From assembly GCF_900564145.1 (NCBI RefSeq), contig NZ_UOOB01000001.1:1091732-1155731 (forward strand): a stretch of 64,000 nt of DNA. Reading direction: 5' to 3'. A model generated the notes under the pieces. It made no database searches and had not been told where the DNA came from. It worked only from the letters and a program-made list of their open reading frames with translations. Positions within the stretch are counted from its first letter, which is position 1, and the number at the start of each line of letters is the position of its first letter. The stretch is from Comamonas sp. lk (GTDB lineage Bacteria > Pseudomonadota > Gammaproteobacteria > Burkholderiales > Burkholderiaceae_C). Shown in pieces: positions 18,865 through 28,119 of this stretch. Made by a program: the position numbers and the translations under genes.

Positions 18865-19719
18865 ATGCAGCTGCTAGGCTGCGACTTCAGCAGCAGCCCG
18901 ACTCGTCGCAAGCCCATTGTGGTGGCGCGTGGGCAGCTATGTCTGGAGAAGCGATCTGTGCGGCTGGATGAGCTGCTGCACTTTGCCACGCTGGATGGCT
19001 GGAGCGAATGGCTGACCGGCGATGCACATGGCACCTGGGTGGGTGGCTTCGATCTGCCCTTTGGCCTGCCGCGCGAGCTGGTGCAGGCGCTGGGCTGGCC
19101 CACGGACTGGGCTGCCTGCATGGATTTCTACGCCGGCCTGAGCCGAGCGCAGATACGCGAGCAGTTCAAGGCCTTTTGCGCCGCCCGGCCCGTGGGCGGC
19201 AAGTTTGCCCACCGGGCCACGGATCTTCCGGCCGGCTCCAGCTCTTCCATGAAATGGGTGAATCCGCCGGTGGCCTATATGTTGCATGCAGGCCTGCCGC
19301 GTCTGCGAGCGGCCGGCCTGTATTTTCCGGGCCTGCAAGCGCATCAGGCTGGCGCACCGCGCGTGGCGCTTGAAGCCTATCCAGGCCTGCTGGCGCGCTC
19401 CATCATCGGGCGGCGCAGCTATAAAAGCGATGTGGCGGCCAAGCAGGACGAGGCCCGCCATGCGGTGCGGCTGCAATTGCTGGCCGCGCTGGAATCGGGA
19501 GCTACGGCCACCGGCCTCAGCCTGAAGTTGGGTGCCGATCAGCGCCAGAGCCTGTTGCAAGACGCCAAAGGCGATGCCCTGGATGCCGTGCTCTGCATGT
19601 TGCAAGCCGCCTGGGCCGCACAGCGCCATGCGGGCGGCGATGCGCGCTATGGCCTGTCCACCGCCATGGATGGGCTGGAAGGCGCCATCGTGATGGCAGA
19701 TTTGCCAAATTTTGCATAA
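18865..19719 (+). CDS. DUF429 domain protein
   Basis: A 284-residue protein of the DUF429 family, recognised by the N-terminal LLGCDFSSSPTRRKPI motif and the central VALEAYPGLLAR and SYKSDVAAKQDEAR stretches. The family is predicted to have an RNase H-like fold with an early conserved Asp; no activity is established. The start is 4 bp after the transporter stop, with GAGGA overlapping the previous stop as ribosome site. Confidence 0.78.
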   Translation: MQLLGCDFSSSPTRRKPIVVARGQLCLEKRSVRLDELLHFATLDGWSEWLTGDAHGTWVGGFDLPFGLPRELVQALGWPTDWAACMDFYAGLSRAQIREQFKAFCAARPVGGKFAHRATDLPAGSSSSMKWVNPPVAYMLHAGLPRLRAAGLYFPGLQAHQAGAPRVALEAYPGLLARSIIGRRSYKSDVAAKQDEARHAVRLQLLAALESGATATGLSLKLGADQRQSLLQDAKGDALDAVLCMLQAAWAAQRHAGGDARYGLSTAMDGLEGAIVMADLPNFA

Positions 19720-19775
19720 AAACAGGCTATAGCCCATGTTTTATATGCGGTTGCAGCTATTGTTTTGGTAGTCGT
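19718..19775. repeat. Dispersed AT-rich palindrome, copy 4
   Basis: AAAAACAGGCTATAG and GCAGCTATTGTTTT form imperfect arms in the 73-bp gap between the DUF429 and LysE genes. Degenerate member of the same family. Confidence 0.35.
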
Positions 19776-19792
19776 AAGAAGAGAGACGCTTC

Positions 19793-20440
19793 ATGCCCGC
19801 TTGGGAAACTTTGATCGCTTTTTTTGGCGTGGCCGTGCTGCTGGGTTTGAGCCCCGGGCCGGACAATCTTTTTGTGCTGCTGCAGTCCGCTCAGCGCGGC
19901 TGGCGCGTGGGCCTGTGCGTGGTGCTGGGTCTGTGCCTGGGCGTTGTGGGCCACACCGCAGCGGTGGCCCTGGGGCTCGCAGCGATTGTGGCGGCGTCGC
20001 CCATGCTGTTCACCGTGCTCAAGGTTTGCGGTGCGGCCTATCTGCTCTATATGGCCTGGGGAGCATGGCGTGCGCCGGTGGAGATCAGCGAAACCGCGCA
20101 GGCACAGGTACAGCGCGATGTGCTGACGCTGCAATCTGCACTGGGCTGGGTTGGCCGTGGCCTGGTCATGAACCTGACCAATCCCAAGGTTCTCATCTTC
20201 TTTCTGGCCTTTCTACCCCAATTTGCGGATCCTATGCGGGGCAGCGTGCCTGTGCAGATCATAGTGCTGGGCTGTGTCTTCATGGCATCGGCCTGGCTGG
20301 TATTTGGTTCCATCGCCTGCTTCTCGGGTCTGTTCGGTCAGATTCTGCAGCGCTCCGCCCGTGCCCAGCGCTGGCTCAACCGCATCGCCGCCACCGTCTT
20401 CGGTGCGCTGGCGCTGAAACTGGCGATGGTTCAGCGCTAG
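19793..20440 (+). CDS. LysE family translocator
   Basis: A 215-residue inner-membrane exporter of the LysE/RhtB type, with about six hydrophobic segments and the family start ALLGLSPGPDN-like motif (seen as LLGLSPGPDNLFVL) and NLTNPKVLIFFLAF. It probably exports an amino acid. The ATG follows AAGAGAG. The gene ends 88 bp before the convergent solute-binding protein gene. Confidence 0.9.
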   Translation: MPAWETLIAFFGVAVLLGLSPGPDNLFVLLQSAQRGWRVGLCVVLGLCLGVVGHTAAVALGLAAIVAASPMLFTVLKVCGAAYLLYMAWGAWRAPVEISETAQAQVQRDVLTLQSALGWVGRGLVMNLTNPKVLIFFLAFLPQFADPMRGSVPVQIIVLGCVFMASAWLVFGSIACFSGLFGQILQRSARAQRWLNRIAATVFGALALKLAMVQR

Positions 20441-20460
20441 AGACGAGAGCCATAAAAACT

Positions 20461-20520
20461 GGCGCCGCCCCGCAGCGAGGCTGTCGTCTCCCTCCCATAG
20501 CGCGCAGCGCCACAGGGGGA
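20461..20520. repeat. Dispersed GC-rich repeat, copy 2
   Basis: GGCGCCGCCCCGCAGCGAGG, then GTCGTCTCCCTC, then CACAGGGGGAG. The same landmarks in the same order are found at 8848-8911. It fills the gap between two convergent genes. Confidence 0.6.
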
Positions 20521-20528
20521 GTTTTAAG

Positions 20529-22016
20529 TCATCCCCAGGACAAAGACGAGAGATCGTTCACAAACACCGGCATGTCCTTCCACAGGCCGCGCAGCTTTTT
20601 GTCGGCCACCGTCACCCATTGCGGGGTGTAGAGAAAGGCGTGGGCCGCGTCCTTGGCCAGCAGGCGCTGGGCATCGCCTAGCAGGCGGGCGCGGTCGGCG
20701 GGGCGCGAGACGTTCTTGATCTTTTCGAACAAGTCGTTGAACTCGGGCGAGCGGTAGCCCCAGTAATAGTCGGGCTTGGCAAAATTGCCCAGATCAAAAG
20801 GCTCCACATGCGAGATCAGCGTGAGGTCGTAGTTCTTGTTGCCGTAGGTGCCGGACAACCACTGCGCCCATTCCACGTTCTGCAGCTTGACCTGGATGCC
20901 TATCTTGGCCAACTGGGCCGCAATCAGCTCGCCGCCCTGGCGTGCGTAAGGCGTGGGCGGCAGCGTCATATTGAGGGTCAAGGGGGTCTTGACTCCGGCT
21001 TCGGCCAGCAGCGCCTTGGCCAGTTCCACATCAAAGGGGTTGACGCCCGTGGTGTCCACATAGCCAAAGGCCGTGGGCACGTAGTAGCTGCCAATAGGCA
21101 CGCCATAGCCATCGGCCGCACCGGCGATCACGGCCTTGCGGTCTATGGCCGAGGCGATGGCGCGGCGCACGCGAACATCGTTCAAGGGCTTGCGAGCGTT
21201 GTTGATGGCCACAATGGTTTTGGCGCGCGAGTTGCTCACCACCACCTGGAAACGCGGGTTGTGTTTGAACTGGGGCACGCTGCGCGGCGTGACGCGGGGG
21301 AAGGCGTCCACATCGCCTGCCAGGAGGGCCGCTACCTGCGCGGCGGAGTCCGGGATGAAGCGGAAGACGGCGCGTTGTATGCGTATGCCTTGTGCGGCGC
21401 GGTAATCCTTCCAGGCCGTCAGCGTGACCGAAGCACCTCTGGCCCAGGCGGCCAGCGTATAGGGGCCGGTGCCCACGGGCTTGGTGGCATTGGTGGCGGC
21501 GCTCTTGGGCTCCACGATGATGGAGGTGGCCTGACCCAGCACGAAGAGAAAATCGGGGTCTATGTCCTGGTTGGTGATGACGATGGTGTGCTCGTCCGCG
21601 ACCCGGCAGCGCAAGTCGGCAAAAGTGCGCTTGTCCTTGTTGGTGCTTTTGTCGGCGGCCGCACGCTCGAACGAGAACTTCACCGTGGCGGCATTGAAGG
21701 GCTCGCCGTTCTGGAACTTCACGTCCTTGCGCAGGCGAAAAGTGTAGGTCTTGAGGTCGGAGGAGACTTCCCAGCTCTCGGCCAGCAGGGGCGAGACGCT
21801 GCCGTCGGAGTTGATCTTGGTCAGCGTCTCGAAGATGTTGTAGTGCACCACCTCGGCAATCGAGGAGGCGGCGCCTGCCGTGGGGTCCAGTCCTGGCGGC
21901 TCCAGTGTCATGGCCAGGGTGACGCTGTTTTTCTTGGCCTGGGCCAGTGCAGGCCAGGACGACAGCAGGGGCAAGCCGGCAGCAGAGCTGACCAGCAAGG
22001 TGCGGCGGTTGAGCAT
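20529..22016 (-). CDS. ABC transporter substrate-binding protein (peptide/nickel type)
   Basis: A 495-residue family 5 solute-binding protein (DppA/OppA-like). Residues 1-25 are an export signal beginning NRRTLL, ending in a WPALAQA cleavage region. The family motif is seen in TYTFRLRKDVKFQNGEPF. It should bind a peptide or other large solute in the periplasm for the importer encoded just upstream. The ATG at 22016 has GGAGA nine bases away; the frame extends to 22079, but that part is not signal-like. It is the last gene of the importer group. A stem GGGGCA/TGCCCC (22039-22056) lies in its leader. Confidence 0.88.
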   Translation of the reverse strand: MLNRRTLLVSSAAGLPLLSSWPALAQAKKNSVTLAMTLEPPGLDPTAGAASSIAEVVHYNIFETLTKINSDGSVSPLLAESWEVSSDLKTYTFRLRKDVKFQNGEPFNAATVKFSFERAAADKSTNKDKRTFADLRCRVADEHTIVITNQDIDPDFLFVLGQATSIIVEPKSAATNATKPVGTGPYTLAAWARGASVTLTAWKDYRAAQGIRIQRAVFRFIPDSAAQVAALLAGDVDAFPRVTPRSVPQFKHNPRFQVVVSNSRAKTIVAINNARKPLNDVRVRRAIASAIDRKAVIAGAADGYGVPIGSYYVPTAFGYVDTTGVNPFDVELAKALLAEAGVKTPLTLNMTLPPTPYARQGGELIAAQLAKIGIQVKLQNVEWAQWLSGTYGNKNYDLTLISHVEPFDLGNFAKPDYYWGYRSPEFNDLFEKIKNVSRPADRARLLGDAQRLLAKDAAHAFLYTPQWVTVADKKLRGLWKDMPVFVNDLSSLSWG

Positions 22017-22038
22017 CGACAAAGTCTCCGAAGGGGTT

Positions 22039-22056
22039 GGGGCAGAGGAGTGCCCC
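22039..22056 (-). other. Hairpin in the leader of the substrate-binding protein gene
   Basis: GGGGCA pairs with TGCCCC around a 6-nt loop, 23 bp before the start codon and close to the ribosome site. There is no T-run, so it is not a simple terminator. It may be an mRNA-stabilising stem that raises binding-protein expression over the membrane components (inference). Confidence 0.35.
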
Positions 22057-22173
22057 AAAGAACGTAGCAGGCAGCGCAATGCTGCCGTGCTTCAACAGCG
22101 TTTTTACACCAGGTGTGCCGCCATGCCCGGTGGTCGCGGATTTATATGCGTTACGGGTAGTGTCGGCAAGGCC

Positions 22174-23013
22174 TTAAAGATACTGCGCCGGCAGGCGGGG
22201 CGCGGCTTTGACCAGGGCCTGGGTATAGGGGTGTTCGGGGGCGGAGAACAACTTTTGCGGCGTGCCGCGCTCCACAATCTGGCCCTGGTAGAGCACGATG
22301 ACTTCGTCGCACACATGTTGCACCACGGCCAGATCGTGGCTGATGAAGAGATAGGACAGGCCTAGCTCGCGCTGCAGCTGCTGCATGAGATTGAGCACCT
22401 GGGCCTGTACCGACACATCCAGCGCGCTGACGGGCTCGTCGGCCACGATGAGCTGGGGCCGGGTGATCAGCGCCCGTGCAATGGCAATGCGCTGGCGCTG
22501 GCCGCCGGAAAATTCATGCGGGTACTTGTCCGCATCCTGGGCGCGCAGGCCGACCTGGCTCAGCACGGTCTGCACCTGGCTGCGCTGTGCCTCCCGGGCA
22601 GGTGGCTGCTCCAGCGTGCACAAGGGCTCGGCCACAATGCGCTCCACCGTCATGCGCGGGTCCAGCGACGCGTAAGGGTCTTGAAACACCATCTGAAAAT
22701 CGCGGCGTGCGCTGCGCAGCTCGCGGCTGCTCAGCCGGTGCAAATCGCGCCCTTTGAGCTGCACCGTGCCGGCCGTCGGCGTATCGAGGGCCATGACCAG
22801 CCGGGCCAGCGTGGATTTGCCCGAGCCCGATTCGCCCACCACGCCCAGGCTCTGGCCGGCCTTGAGCGTGAAGCTCACGCCGCGCAAGGCCTGCAGCGGC
22901 TCGGGTTTGCGCCACAACGAGCTTCTGGCCATGGAGTAAGAGCGATGCAGCCCTGTCACCTTTAGCAGGCAAGCGCTTTCAGCTCCTGTTTTGATATCTT
23001 CTGAAGGCATCAT
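22174..23013 (-). CDS. Peptide-type ABC transporter ATP-binding subunit (DppF-like)
   Basis: A 279-residue ATPase with Walker A GESGSGKST, signature [15 protein letters not shown] and Walker B LIVADEPVSALD. It powers import together with the DppD-like subunit encoded upstream. The start at 23013 overlaps the preceding stop in ATGA. It ends soon after the HPYTQALVKAAP motif and lacks the longer C-terminal oligopeptide domain that its partner has. Confidence 0.88.
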   Translation of the reverse strand: MMPSEDIKTGAESACLLKVTGLHRSYSMARSSLWRKPEPLQALRGVSFTLKAGQSLGVVGESGSGKSTLARLVMALDTPTAGTVQLKGRDLHRLSSRELRSARRDFQMVFQDPYASLDPRMTVERIVAEPLCTLEQPPAREAQRSQVQTVLSQVGLRAQDADKYPHEFSGGQRQRIAIARALITRPQLIVADEPVSALDVSVQAQVLNLMQQLQRELGLSYLFISHDLAVVQHVCDEVIVLYQGQIVERGTPQKLFSAPEHPYTQALVKAAPRLPAQYL

Positions 23014-24044
23014 GCGACCGTCCCTGTCGTCGGCTCTATGGCTTCCTTGCGCAGGCAATGCACCACATGGGGCTGGCGCCAGCAAGACAGCGAGACAGGG
23101 GCTGCGGTACCGGGCGTTTGCAGGGTGTGCGCGGGAGGGCGCTCCACAAAGCAGTGCTGGACGGTAAAGCTGCAGCGCCCGGCAAACGGGCAGCCCAGGG
23201 GCAGGTCGACCAACTCGGGAACCGTGCCGGCAATCGTGGGCAGGGGCTGGCGCTGCGCTGCCAGATGCAGCTGCGGACGGGCCGCAAACAGGCCGCGTGT
23301 GTAGGGGTGGGCGCGAGAGGCAAACACGGCCTCGGTCATGCCCGACTCCACCACCGTGCCGCCATACATGACCAGCAACTGCTCCACGTTTTGCGCAATC
23401 ACTCCCAGATCGTGGGAGATCAGTACCAGGGCCATGGCGTGCTCGGCCACCAGAGACTGCAGCAAATCCAGAATGTGCTGTTGCACCGTCACGTCCAGCG
23501 CCGTGGTGGGTTCGTCTGCAATCAGCAGATCGGGGCCGCAGGCCAGGGCCATGGCAATGGTGATGCGCTGGCGCTGGCCGCCGGAGAACTGGTGCGGGTA
23601 ATCATCAATGCGCCGGGCCGCCTGGGCAATGCCCACCCGCTCCAGCAGCTCGATGGCGCGGCTGCGGGCCTGGGCACGACTCAGTCGCAAATGCAGGCGC
23701 AGCGGCTCGGCCACCTGGCGGCCTATGCTGTGCACGGGGTTCAGGGCCGACATGGGTTCCTGAAACACCATGGCCATGCGGTTGCCGCGCAGCGCGCAGA
23801 GTTGTTTCTCGCTTTGCTCCAGCAACTCCATGCCGTCCAGCAAGATGCTGCCATCCACCTGGGCATGCTGTGGCAGCAGGCCCATGAGGGCCAGGGCTGT
23901 CAGCGATTTGCCGCAGCCCGATTCGCCGATCAGGCCCAGAGTGGCGCCGCGTTCCAGCGAAAAGCTCACATCGCGCACGGCTTGCGCACGGCCGCGATGG
24001 GTTTGCAGATTGATGGTGAGGTTGGTGACTTCAAGCAAAGACAT
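23010..24044 (-). CDS. Peptide-type ABC transporter ATP-binding subunit (DppD-like)
   Basis: A 344-residue ATPase with Walker [12 protein letters not shown], signature [15 protein letters not shown] and Walker [13 protein letters not shown]. The C-terminal oligopeptide domain contains the Cys pattern GCPFAGRC plus a further Cys, which in DppD-type proteins can hold a 4Fe-4S cluster. It overlaps the next gene by 4 bp and follows the DppC-like gene after 18 bp. Confidence 0.9.
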   Translation of the reverse strand: MSLLEVTNLTINLQTHRGRAQAVRDVSFSLERGATLGLIGESGCGKSLTALALMGLLPQHAQVDGSILLDGMELLEQSEKQLCALRGNRMAMVFQEPMSALNPVHSIGRQVAEPLRLHLRLSRAQARSRAIELLERVGIAQAARRIDDYPHQFSGGQRQRITIAMALACGPDLLIADEPTTALDVTVQQHILDLLQSLVAEHAMALVLISHDLGVIAQNVEQLLVMYGGTVVESGMTEAVFASRAHPYTRGLFAARPQLHLAAQRQPLPTIAGTVPELVDLPLGCPFAGRCSFTVQHCFVERPPAHTLQTPGTAAPVSLSCWRQPHVVHCLRKEAIEPTTGTVA

Positions 24045-24062
24045 GTATCGCTTTCCTTGCCA

Positions 24063-24968
24063 TCAGCGTTCGCGCGCCAGCCGGGGGTCCAGCAGATCGC
24101 GCAGGCCGTCGCCCAAAAGGTTGAGGCCCAGCACCGACAGCGCAATCGCCACGCCGGGCCACACGGCCAGCAGCGGCGCCTGGAACATCAGCGTCTGTGC
24201 TTCGCTGAGCATGCGACCCCAGGAGGGCTGGGGTGGCTGGGTGCCCAGGCCCAGATAGGACAAGGCAGCCTCCGCCAGGATGGCCAGTGCGAACTGGATC
24301 GTGGCCTGTACCACCAGCACCGAGGCGATATTGGGCAGCACATGCTGCACGGTAATGGCCCAGCGGCTTTTGCCGCAGGCGCGGGCTGCCATCACATAGT
24401 CGCGGGCCCAGACAGCATTGGCCGAGGCCCGGCTGATGCGCGCAAAAGTGGGGATGTTGAAGATGCCGATGGCGATGATGGCGTTGACCATGCCCGCGCC
24501 AAATACGGCCGTCAGCATGATGGCCGAAAGCAAGGCCGGGAAGGCAAAGGTGAAGTCGGCCAGGCGCATGATGATTTCTTCGATCCAGCCGCGGCGGGCG
24601 GCGGCAATCAGCCCCAGAATCAGACCCAGCGCCAGACCTATGCTCACGGCAATCAGGCCCACGGCAATGGAGGCGCGTGCGCCGACGAGAATTTGCGAGG
24701 CCACGTCGCGCCCCAAGACGTCCGTGCCCAGCCAGTGCTGGCTGCTGGCGCCTTGCAGGGCGGCATCCATGTCTACCTCGTAGGCCGAACCCGGAGTCCA
24801 GCCAAAAGACAGCAGGGCGGCGGCAATCAACAAGGTGGTCAGCAAGGCTCCCAGCACAAAGCTGCGGTGGCGCAGAGCGCGCTGCACAAAGCTTTGAGGC
24901 CGTGTGCGGCTGAAGGCGCGCGTGGGATAGGGCTGAGGGGGGCGGGTCGATTCAGGGCGTGCGCTCAT
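24063..24968 (-). CDS. Peptide-type ABC transporter permease (DppC-like)
   Basis: A 301-residue permease with an N-terminal cytoplasmic stretch, one membrane helix, then the BPD_transp_1 domain containing the DppC-type LGTDVLGRDVASQILVGAR motif and an EAA loop (AARACGKSRWAITVQHVLPN). The start at 24968 overlaps the upstream permease stop in ATGA; a longer open frame upstream lies inside that permease gene and is rejected. Confidence 0.9.
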   Translation of the reverse strand: MSARPESTRPPQPYPTRAFSRTRPQSFVQRALRHRSFVLGALLTTLLIAAALLSFGWTPGSAYEVDMDAALQGASSQHWLGTDVLGRDVASQILVGARASIAVGLIAVSIGLALGLILGLIAAARRGWIEEIIMRLADFTFAFPALLSAIMLTAVFGAGMVNAIIAIGIFNIPTFARISRASANAVWARDYVMAARACGKSRWAITVQHVLPNIASVLVVQATIQFALAILAEAALSYLGLGTQPPQPSWGRMLSEAQTLMFQAPLLAVWPGVAIALSVLGLNLLGDGLRDLLDPRLARER

Positions 24969-25927
24969 ATATCGCTGGCCTTGATGCGCGGATCGATGAC
25001 GGCATAAAGCATATCGACCACAAAATTGATAAGCACCACCATGGCCGCCAGTAGCAGCACGCAGTTGCGCACCACGATGACATCGCGGTTGGCAATGGAC
25101 TGAAAGATCAGTCGCCCGAGGCCAGGCAGGTAGAACACGTTTTCCACCACGATGGTGCCGGCCAGCAGATTGGCAAACTGCAGGCCCATCACGGTGATGA
25201 CGGGAATCATGGCGTTGCGCAGCACATGTCCCCACAGGGCGGCGGTGCGCGACAGGCCTTTGGCGCGGGCCGTGCGTACAAAGTCCTCGCCCAGCGCCTC
25301 AAGCACGGCAGAGCGCGTGATGCGCGCCAGGATGGCGGCCTGGACCACGGCTAAAGAGATGGCCGGCAGCAGCAGGGCCTGCAGCGCGGTCCAGAAGCCG
25401 CCACCGGCTTCCTCGGTCCAGCCCGGAAAGCCGCCGGCAGAAAACCATTGCAGCTTCACTGAAAACAGCAGGATCAGCAGGATGGCGAACCAGAAATTGG
25501 GAATGGCAATGCCGATCTGGGCCAGGCCCATCACGCCCACATCGCCCCAGCGCCTGTGGCGTGAGGCCGCATAGACGCCAGCGGCCAGTGCCAGCACCGT
25601 GGTGATGAGCATGGACAGAACCGCCAGCGGCACGGTGATGGCAAGGCGCTCCAGCACCAGCTCGGATACCGGTGAGCCATAGGCATAGCTGGTCCCCATA
25701 TCGCCATGGAACAGGCCGGCTATCCATTGGCTGTAGCGCGCCCAGGCGCTTTGATCCAGTCCCAGCTGTTCGGCCATGGCCTGCACGGCTTCGGGCGATG
25801 CGTCGGGGCCCATCAATGTTTGGGCTGCATTGCCGGGCAGGATTTCCAGCACGGCAAAGACGACCACGGAGGCGCCCAGCAAGGTGATGGCCAGCGTCAA
25901 CAGGCGCTTGAGAAAGAACACGCTCAT
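24965..25927 (-). CDS. Peptide-type ABC transporter permease (DppB-like)
   Basis: A 320-residue permease with the DppB N-terminus FFLKRLLTLAITLLGASVVV, about six hydrophobic segments, and an EAA loop (RTARAKGLSRTAALWGHVLRN). It is the first gene of the importer group dppB-C-D-F-binding protein, whose members overlap or nearly touch. Starts at 25927 and 25939 are both possible; neither has a clear ribosome site, and 25927 matches the family start better. Confidence 0.88.
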   Translation of the reverse strand: MSVFFLKRLLTLAITLLGASVVVFAVLEILPGNAAQTLMGPDASPEAVQAMAEQLGLDQSAWARYSQWIAGLFHGDMGTSYAYGSPVSELVLERLAITVPLAVLSMLITTVLALAAGVYAASRHRRWGDVGVMGLAQIGIAIPNFWFAILLILLFSVKLQWFSAGGFPGWTEEAGGGFWTALQALLLPAISLAVVQAAILARITRSAVLEALGEDFVRTARAKGLSRTAALWGHVLRNAMIPVITVMGLQFANLLAGTIVVENVFYLPGLGRLIFQSIANRDVIVVRNCVLLLAAMVVLINFVVDMLYAVIDPRIKASDI

Positions 25928-26498
<571 letters not shown>

Positions 26499-26535
26499 TC
26501 AAGCTGTTTCAGGGCTGTAACCCAGAATATAAAAG

Positions 26536-26575
26536 CGCAGATAGCTACTGAATTGGTAGCGTCTGCGTTTTTTTT
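26536..26575 (+). terminator. Terminator after the ferredoxin, formed from a dispersed repeat
   Basis: CGCAGA (26536-26541) pairs with TCTGCG (26562-26567), and GCTAC (26544-26548) with GTAGC (26556-26560), leaving a small bulge. A run of eight T follows. The AAAGCGCAGATAGCTACTG part matches the AT-rich repeat family, so a repeat copy seems to serve as terminator here. Confidence 0.75.
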
Positions 26576-26581
26576 ATGGCC

Positions 26582-27211
26582 TCAAGCCTTGGGCTGTTCC
26601 GCTTCGGGCGCGGGCTGACGCGGTGGCTTGGGGCGTGGAGCCTTGGTGGTGTGGATGGCAAGCGTGGCCTTGTCCATCTGCCCAGCCACCAGTTCGGGCC
26701 AGGCTTTGAGCGAATGGGCAATGCTGTCCTCAATCAGCTTCATTTGATCGGGGGAGGGCTTTTTCAGCACCCAGTTGGCGACTTCGCCTTTGTGGCCGGG
26801 GTGGCCAATGCCCACGCGCAACCGCCAGTAGTCGGCAGAGCCCAGTTGGGCATGGATGTCGCGCAGGCCGTTGTGGCCGCCGTGGCTGCCGCCGCGCTTG
26901 AGCTTGACCTGGCCGGGTTCGAAATCCAGTTCGTCGTGCACGACCAGGATTTCCTCTGGCTGGATTTTGAAGAAACGTGCCAATGCGCCCACGGATTTGC
27001 CCGAGAGGTTCATGAAGGTCTGAGGCTGTAGCAGCCAGACGGTCTGGCCGTTGACCGTGGTGCGAGCCATCAAGCCCCAGTAGCTGCGCTCGGGCACCAG
27101 CGTGACCTTGAGTTCGCGGGCCAGTGCGTCAACCCACCAGAAGCCGGCGTTGTGGCGTGTGTCTTCGTATTCAGGGCCAGGATTGCCAAGGCCGACAAAC
27201 AGTTTGATCAT
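26582..27211 (-). CDS. pth: Peptidyl-tRNA hydrolase
   Basis: A 209-residue Pth. Key residues lie in [11 protein letters not shown] (Asn), TRHNAGF (catalytic His), [11 protein letters not shown] (Asp) and [13 protein letters not shown] (Asn). It frees tRNA from peptidyl-tRNA that has dropped off ribosomes. A Pro/Lys-rich tail of about 20 residues extends beyond the usual fold. It follows rplY on the minus strand across a terminator at 27272-27300, a common arrangement (prs-rplY-pth). Confidence 0.95.
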   Translation of the reverse strand: MIKLFVGLGNPGPEYEDTRHNAGFWWVDALARELKVTLVPERSYWGLMARTTVNGQTVWLLQPQTFMNLSGKSVGALARFFKIQPEEILVVHDELDFEPGQVKLKRGGSHGGHNGLRDIHAQLGSADYWRLRVGIGHPGHKGEVANWVLKKPSPDQMKLIEDSIAHSLKAWPELVAGQMDKATLAIHTTKAPRPKPPRQPAPEAEQPKA

Positions 27212-27271
27212 GGGGCAATTATCTCCGTTGCAGAGGCATGGCAGACAGCGCAGGTCTTGTGATCAGCCATG

Positions 27272-27300
27272 AAAAAGGCCCACGCGAGGTGGGCCTTTTT
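27272..27300 (-). terminator. Bidirectional-looking terminator between rplY and pth
   Basis: A 12-bp perfect stem (AAAAAGGCCCAC/GTGGGCCTTTTT) around a GCGAG loop, with A- and T-tracts on the two sides. On the minus strand it lies just after rplY, so pth may depend on read-through or on its own promoter in the 60 bp before its start. Confidence 0.85.
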
Positions 27301-27341
27301 CATGGGTACAGCGCCTGGGCACTGTACCGAAGTCACAAGAA

Positions 27342-27965
27342 TTACTTCTTGCCCTTCTTGGCAGGAGCGGCTGCAGGAGCAGGTGCTGCGCCTTCAGCAG
27401 GAGCCACTTCGGGCAACTTGATGGAGATCAGGGCGGGGTTCTTGTTGGAACCGCGCACCACAGCCTTCACGCCGTTAGGCAGCTTCAGACCTTGCAGACC
27501 CAGCACGGACTTGGAAGTCAGGGCGCTCAGGTCCACAGTGATGAACTCGGGCAGGACTGCGGGTTCGCAGATCACTTGCACTTCGTGCATCAGGTGAGTG
27601 ATGGTGCAGTTTTCAGCCTTGACAGCGGGGGACACGTCTGCGCCTTCGAAGTGCAGAGGCACGTTCATGTGCAGCTTGGTGGTTGCGTCCACGCGTTGGA
27701 AGTCAACGTGTTGCACCAGCTTCTTGAAGGGGTGAAACTGCACGTCGCGCAGCACAACCTTGGACACTTGGCCGTTCACTTCCATGTCCAGAACGCTGGA
27801 GTGGAAAGCTTCCTTGTGCAGGGCGTGCCACAGAGCGTTGTGGTCGATTTCGATCAGTTGGGCTTCGCCAGCACCGTAAACGATGCCAGGGGTCTTGCCC
27901 GAATGACGCAGACGGCGGCTCGCACCCGTACCTTGCTTAGCGCGCTCAAAAGCGACAAATTGCAT
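27342..27965 (-). CDS. rplY: 50S ribosomal protein L25/general stress protein Ctc
   Basis: A 207-residue two-domain L25/TL5. The N-terminal 5S-rRNA-binding domain starts FVAFERAKQGTGASRRLR and ends near residue 95; the C-terminal beta domain contains VICEPAVLPEFITVDLSAL. The tail is Ala/Pro-rich and ends in lysines. It binds 5S rRNA in the large subunit. An AGGAG site precedes the ATG. Upstream on the minus strand is prs. Confidence 0.95.
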   Translation of the reverse strand: MQFVAFERAKQGTGASRRLRHSGKTPGIVYGAGEAQLIEIDHNALWHALHKEAFHSSVLDMEVNGQVSKVVLRDVQFHPFKKLVQHVDFQRVDATTKLHMNVPLHFEGADVSPAVKAENCTITHLMHEVQVICEPAVLPEFITVDLSALTSKSVLGLQGLKLPNGVKAVVRGSNKNPALISIKLPEVAPAEGAAPAPAAAPAKKGKK

Positions 27966-28069
27966 AACTAACTCCTAGTGGGGCGGACCGCGACCAGTCT
28001 CGCCCATTTGATAAAAGAATCTGTACCTTGCTAAAAGGCCGTTGACTCTTGCGATGGCCCGAAACAGTC

Positions 28070-28089
28070 AAACCTCCCGAAGGAGGTTT
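28070..28089 (-). terminator. UUCG-tetraloop hairpin between prs and rplY
   Basis: AAACCTCC and GGAGGTTT form a perfect 8-bp stem; on the minus strand the loop is TTCG, a very stable tetraloop. There is no long T-run after it. It lies 105 nt upstream of rplY and 31 nt after prs, so it could be a weak terminator, a 3' end stabiliser for prs or part of an rplY leader. Confidence 0.55.
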
Positions 28090-28119
28090 GCATGGCTCAG
28101 GGCCGGAAAACCCGAGATT

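Noticed and set aside
23058..25007. Plus-strand open frame (649 codons) across the ABC importer genes
   Set aside because: Antisense to two ATPases and a permease with intact motifs; low-complexity Gln/His/Gly product.
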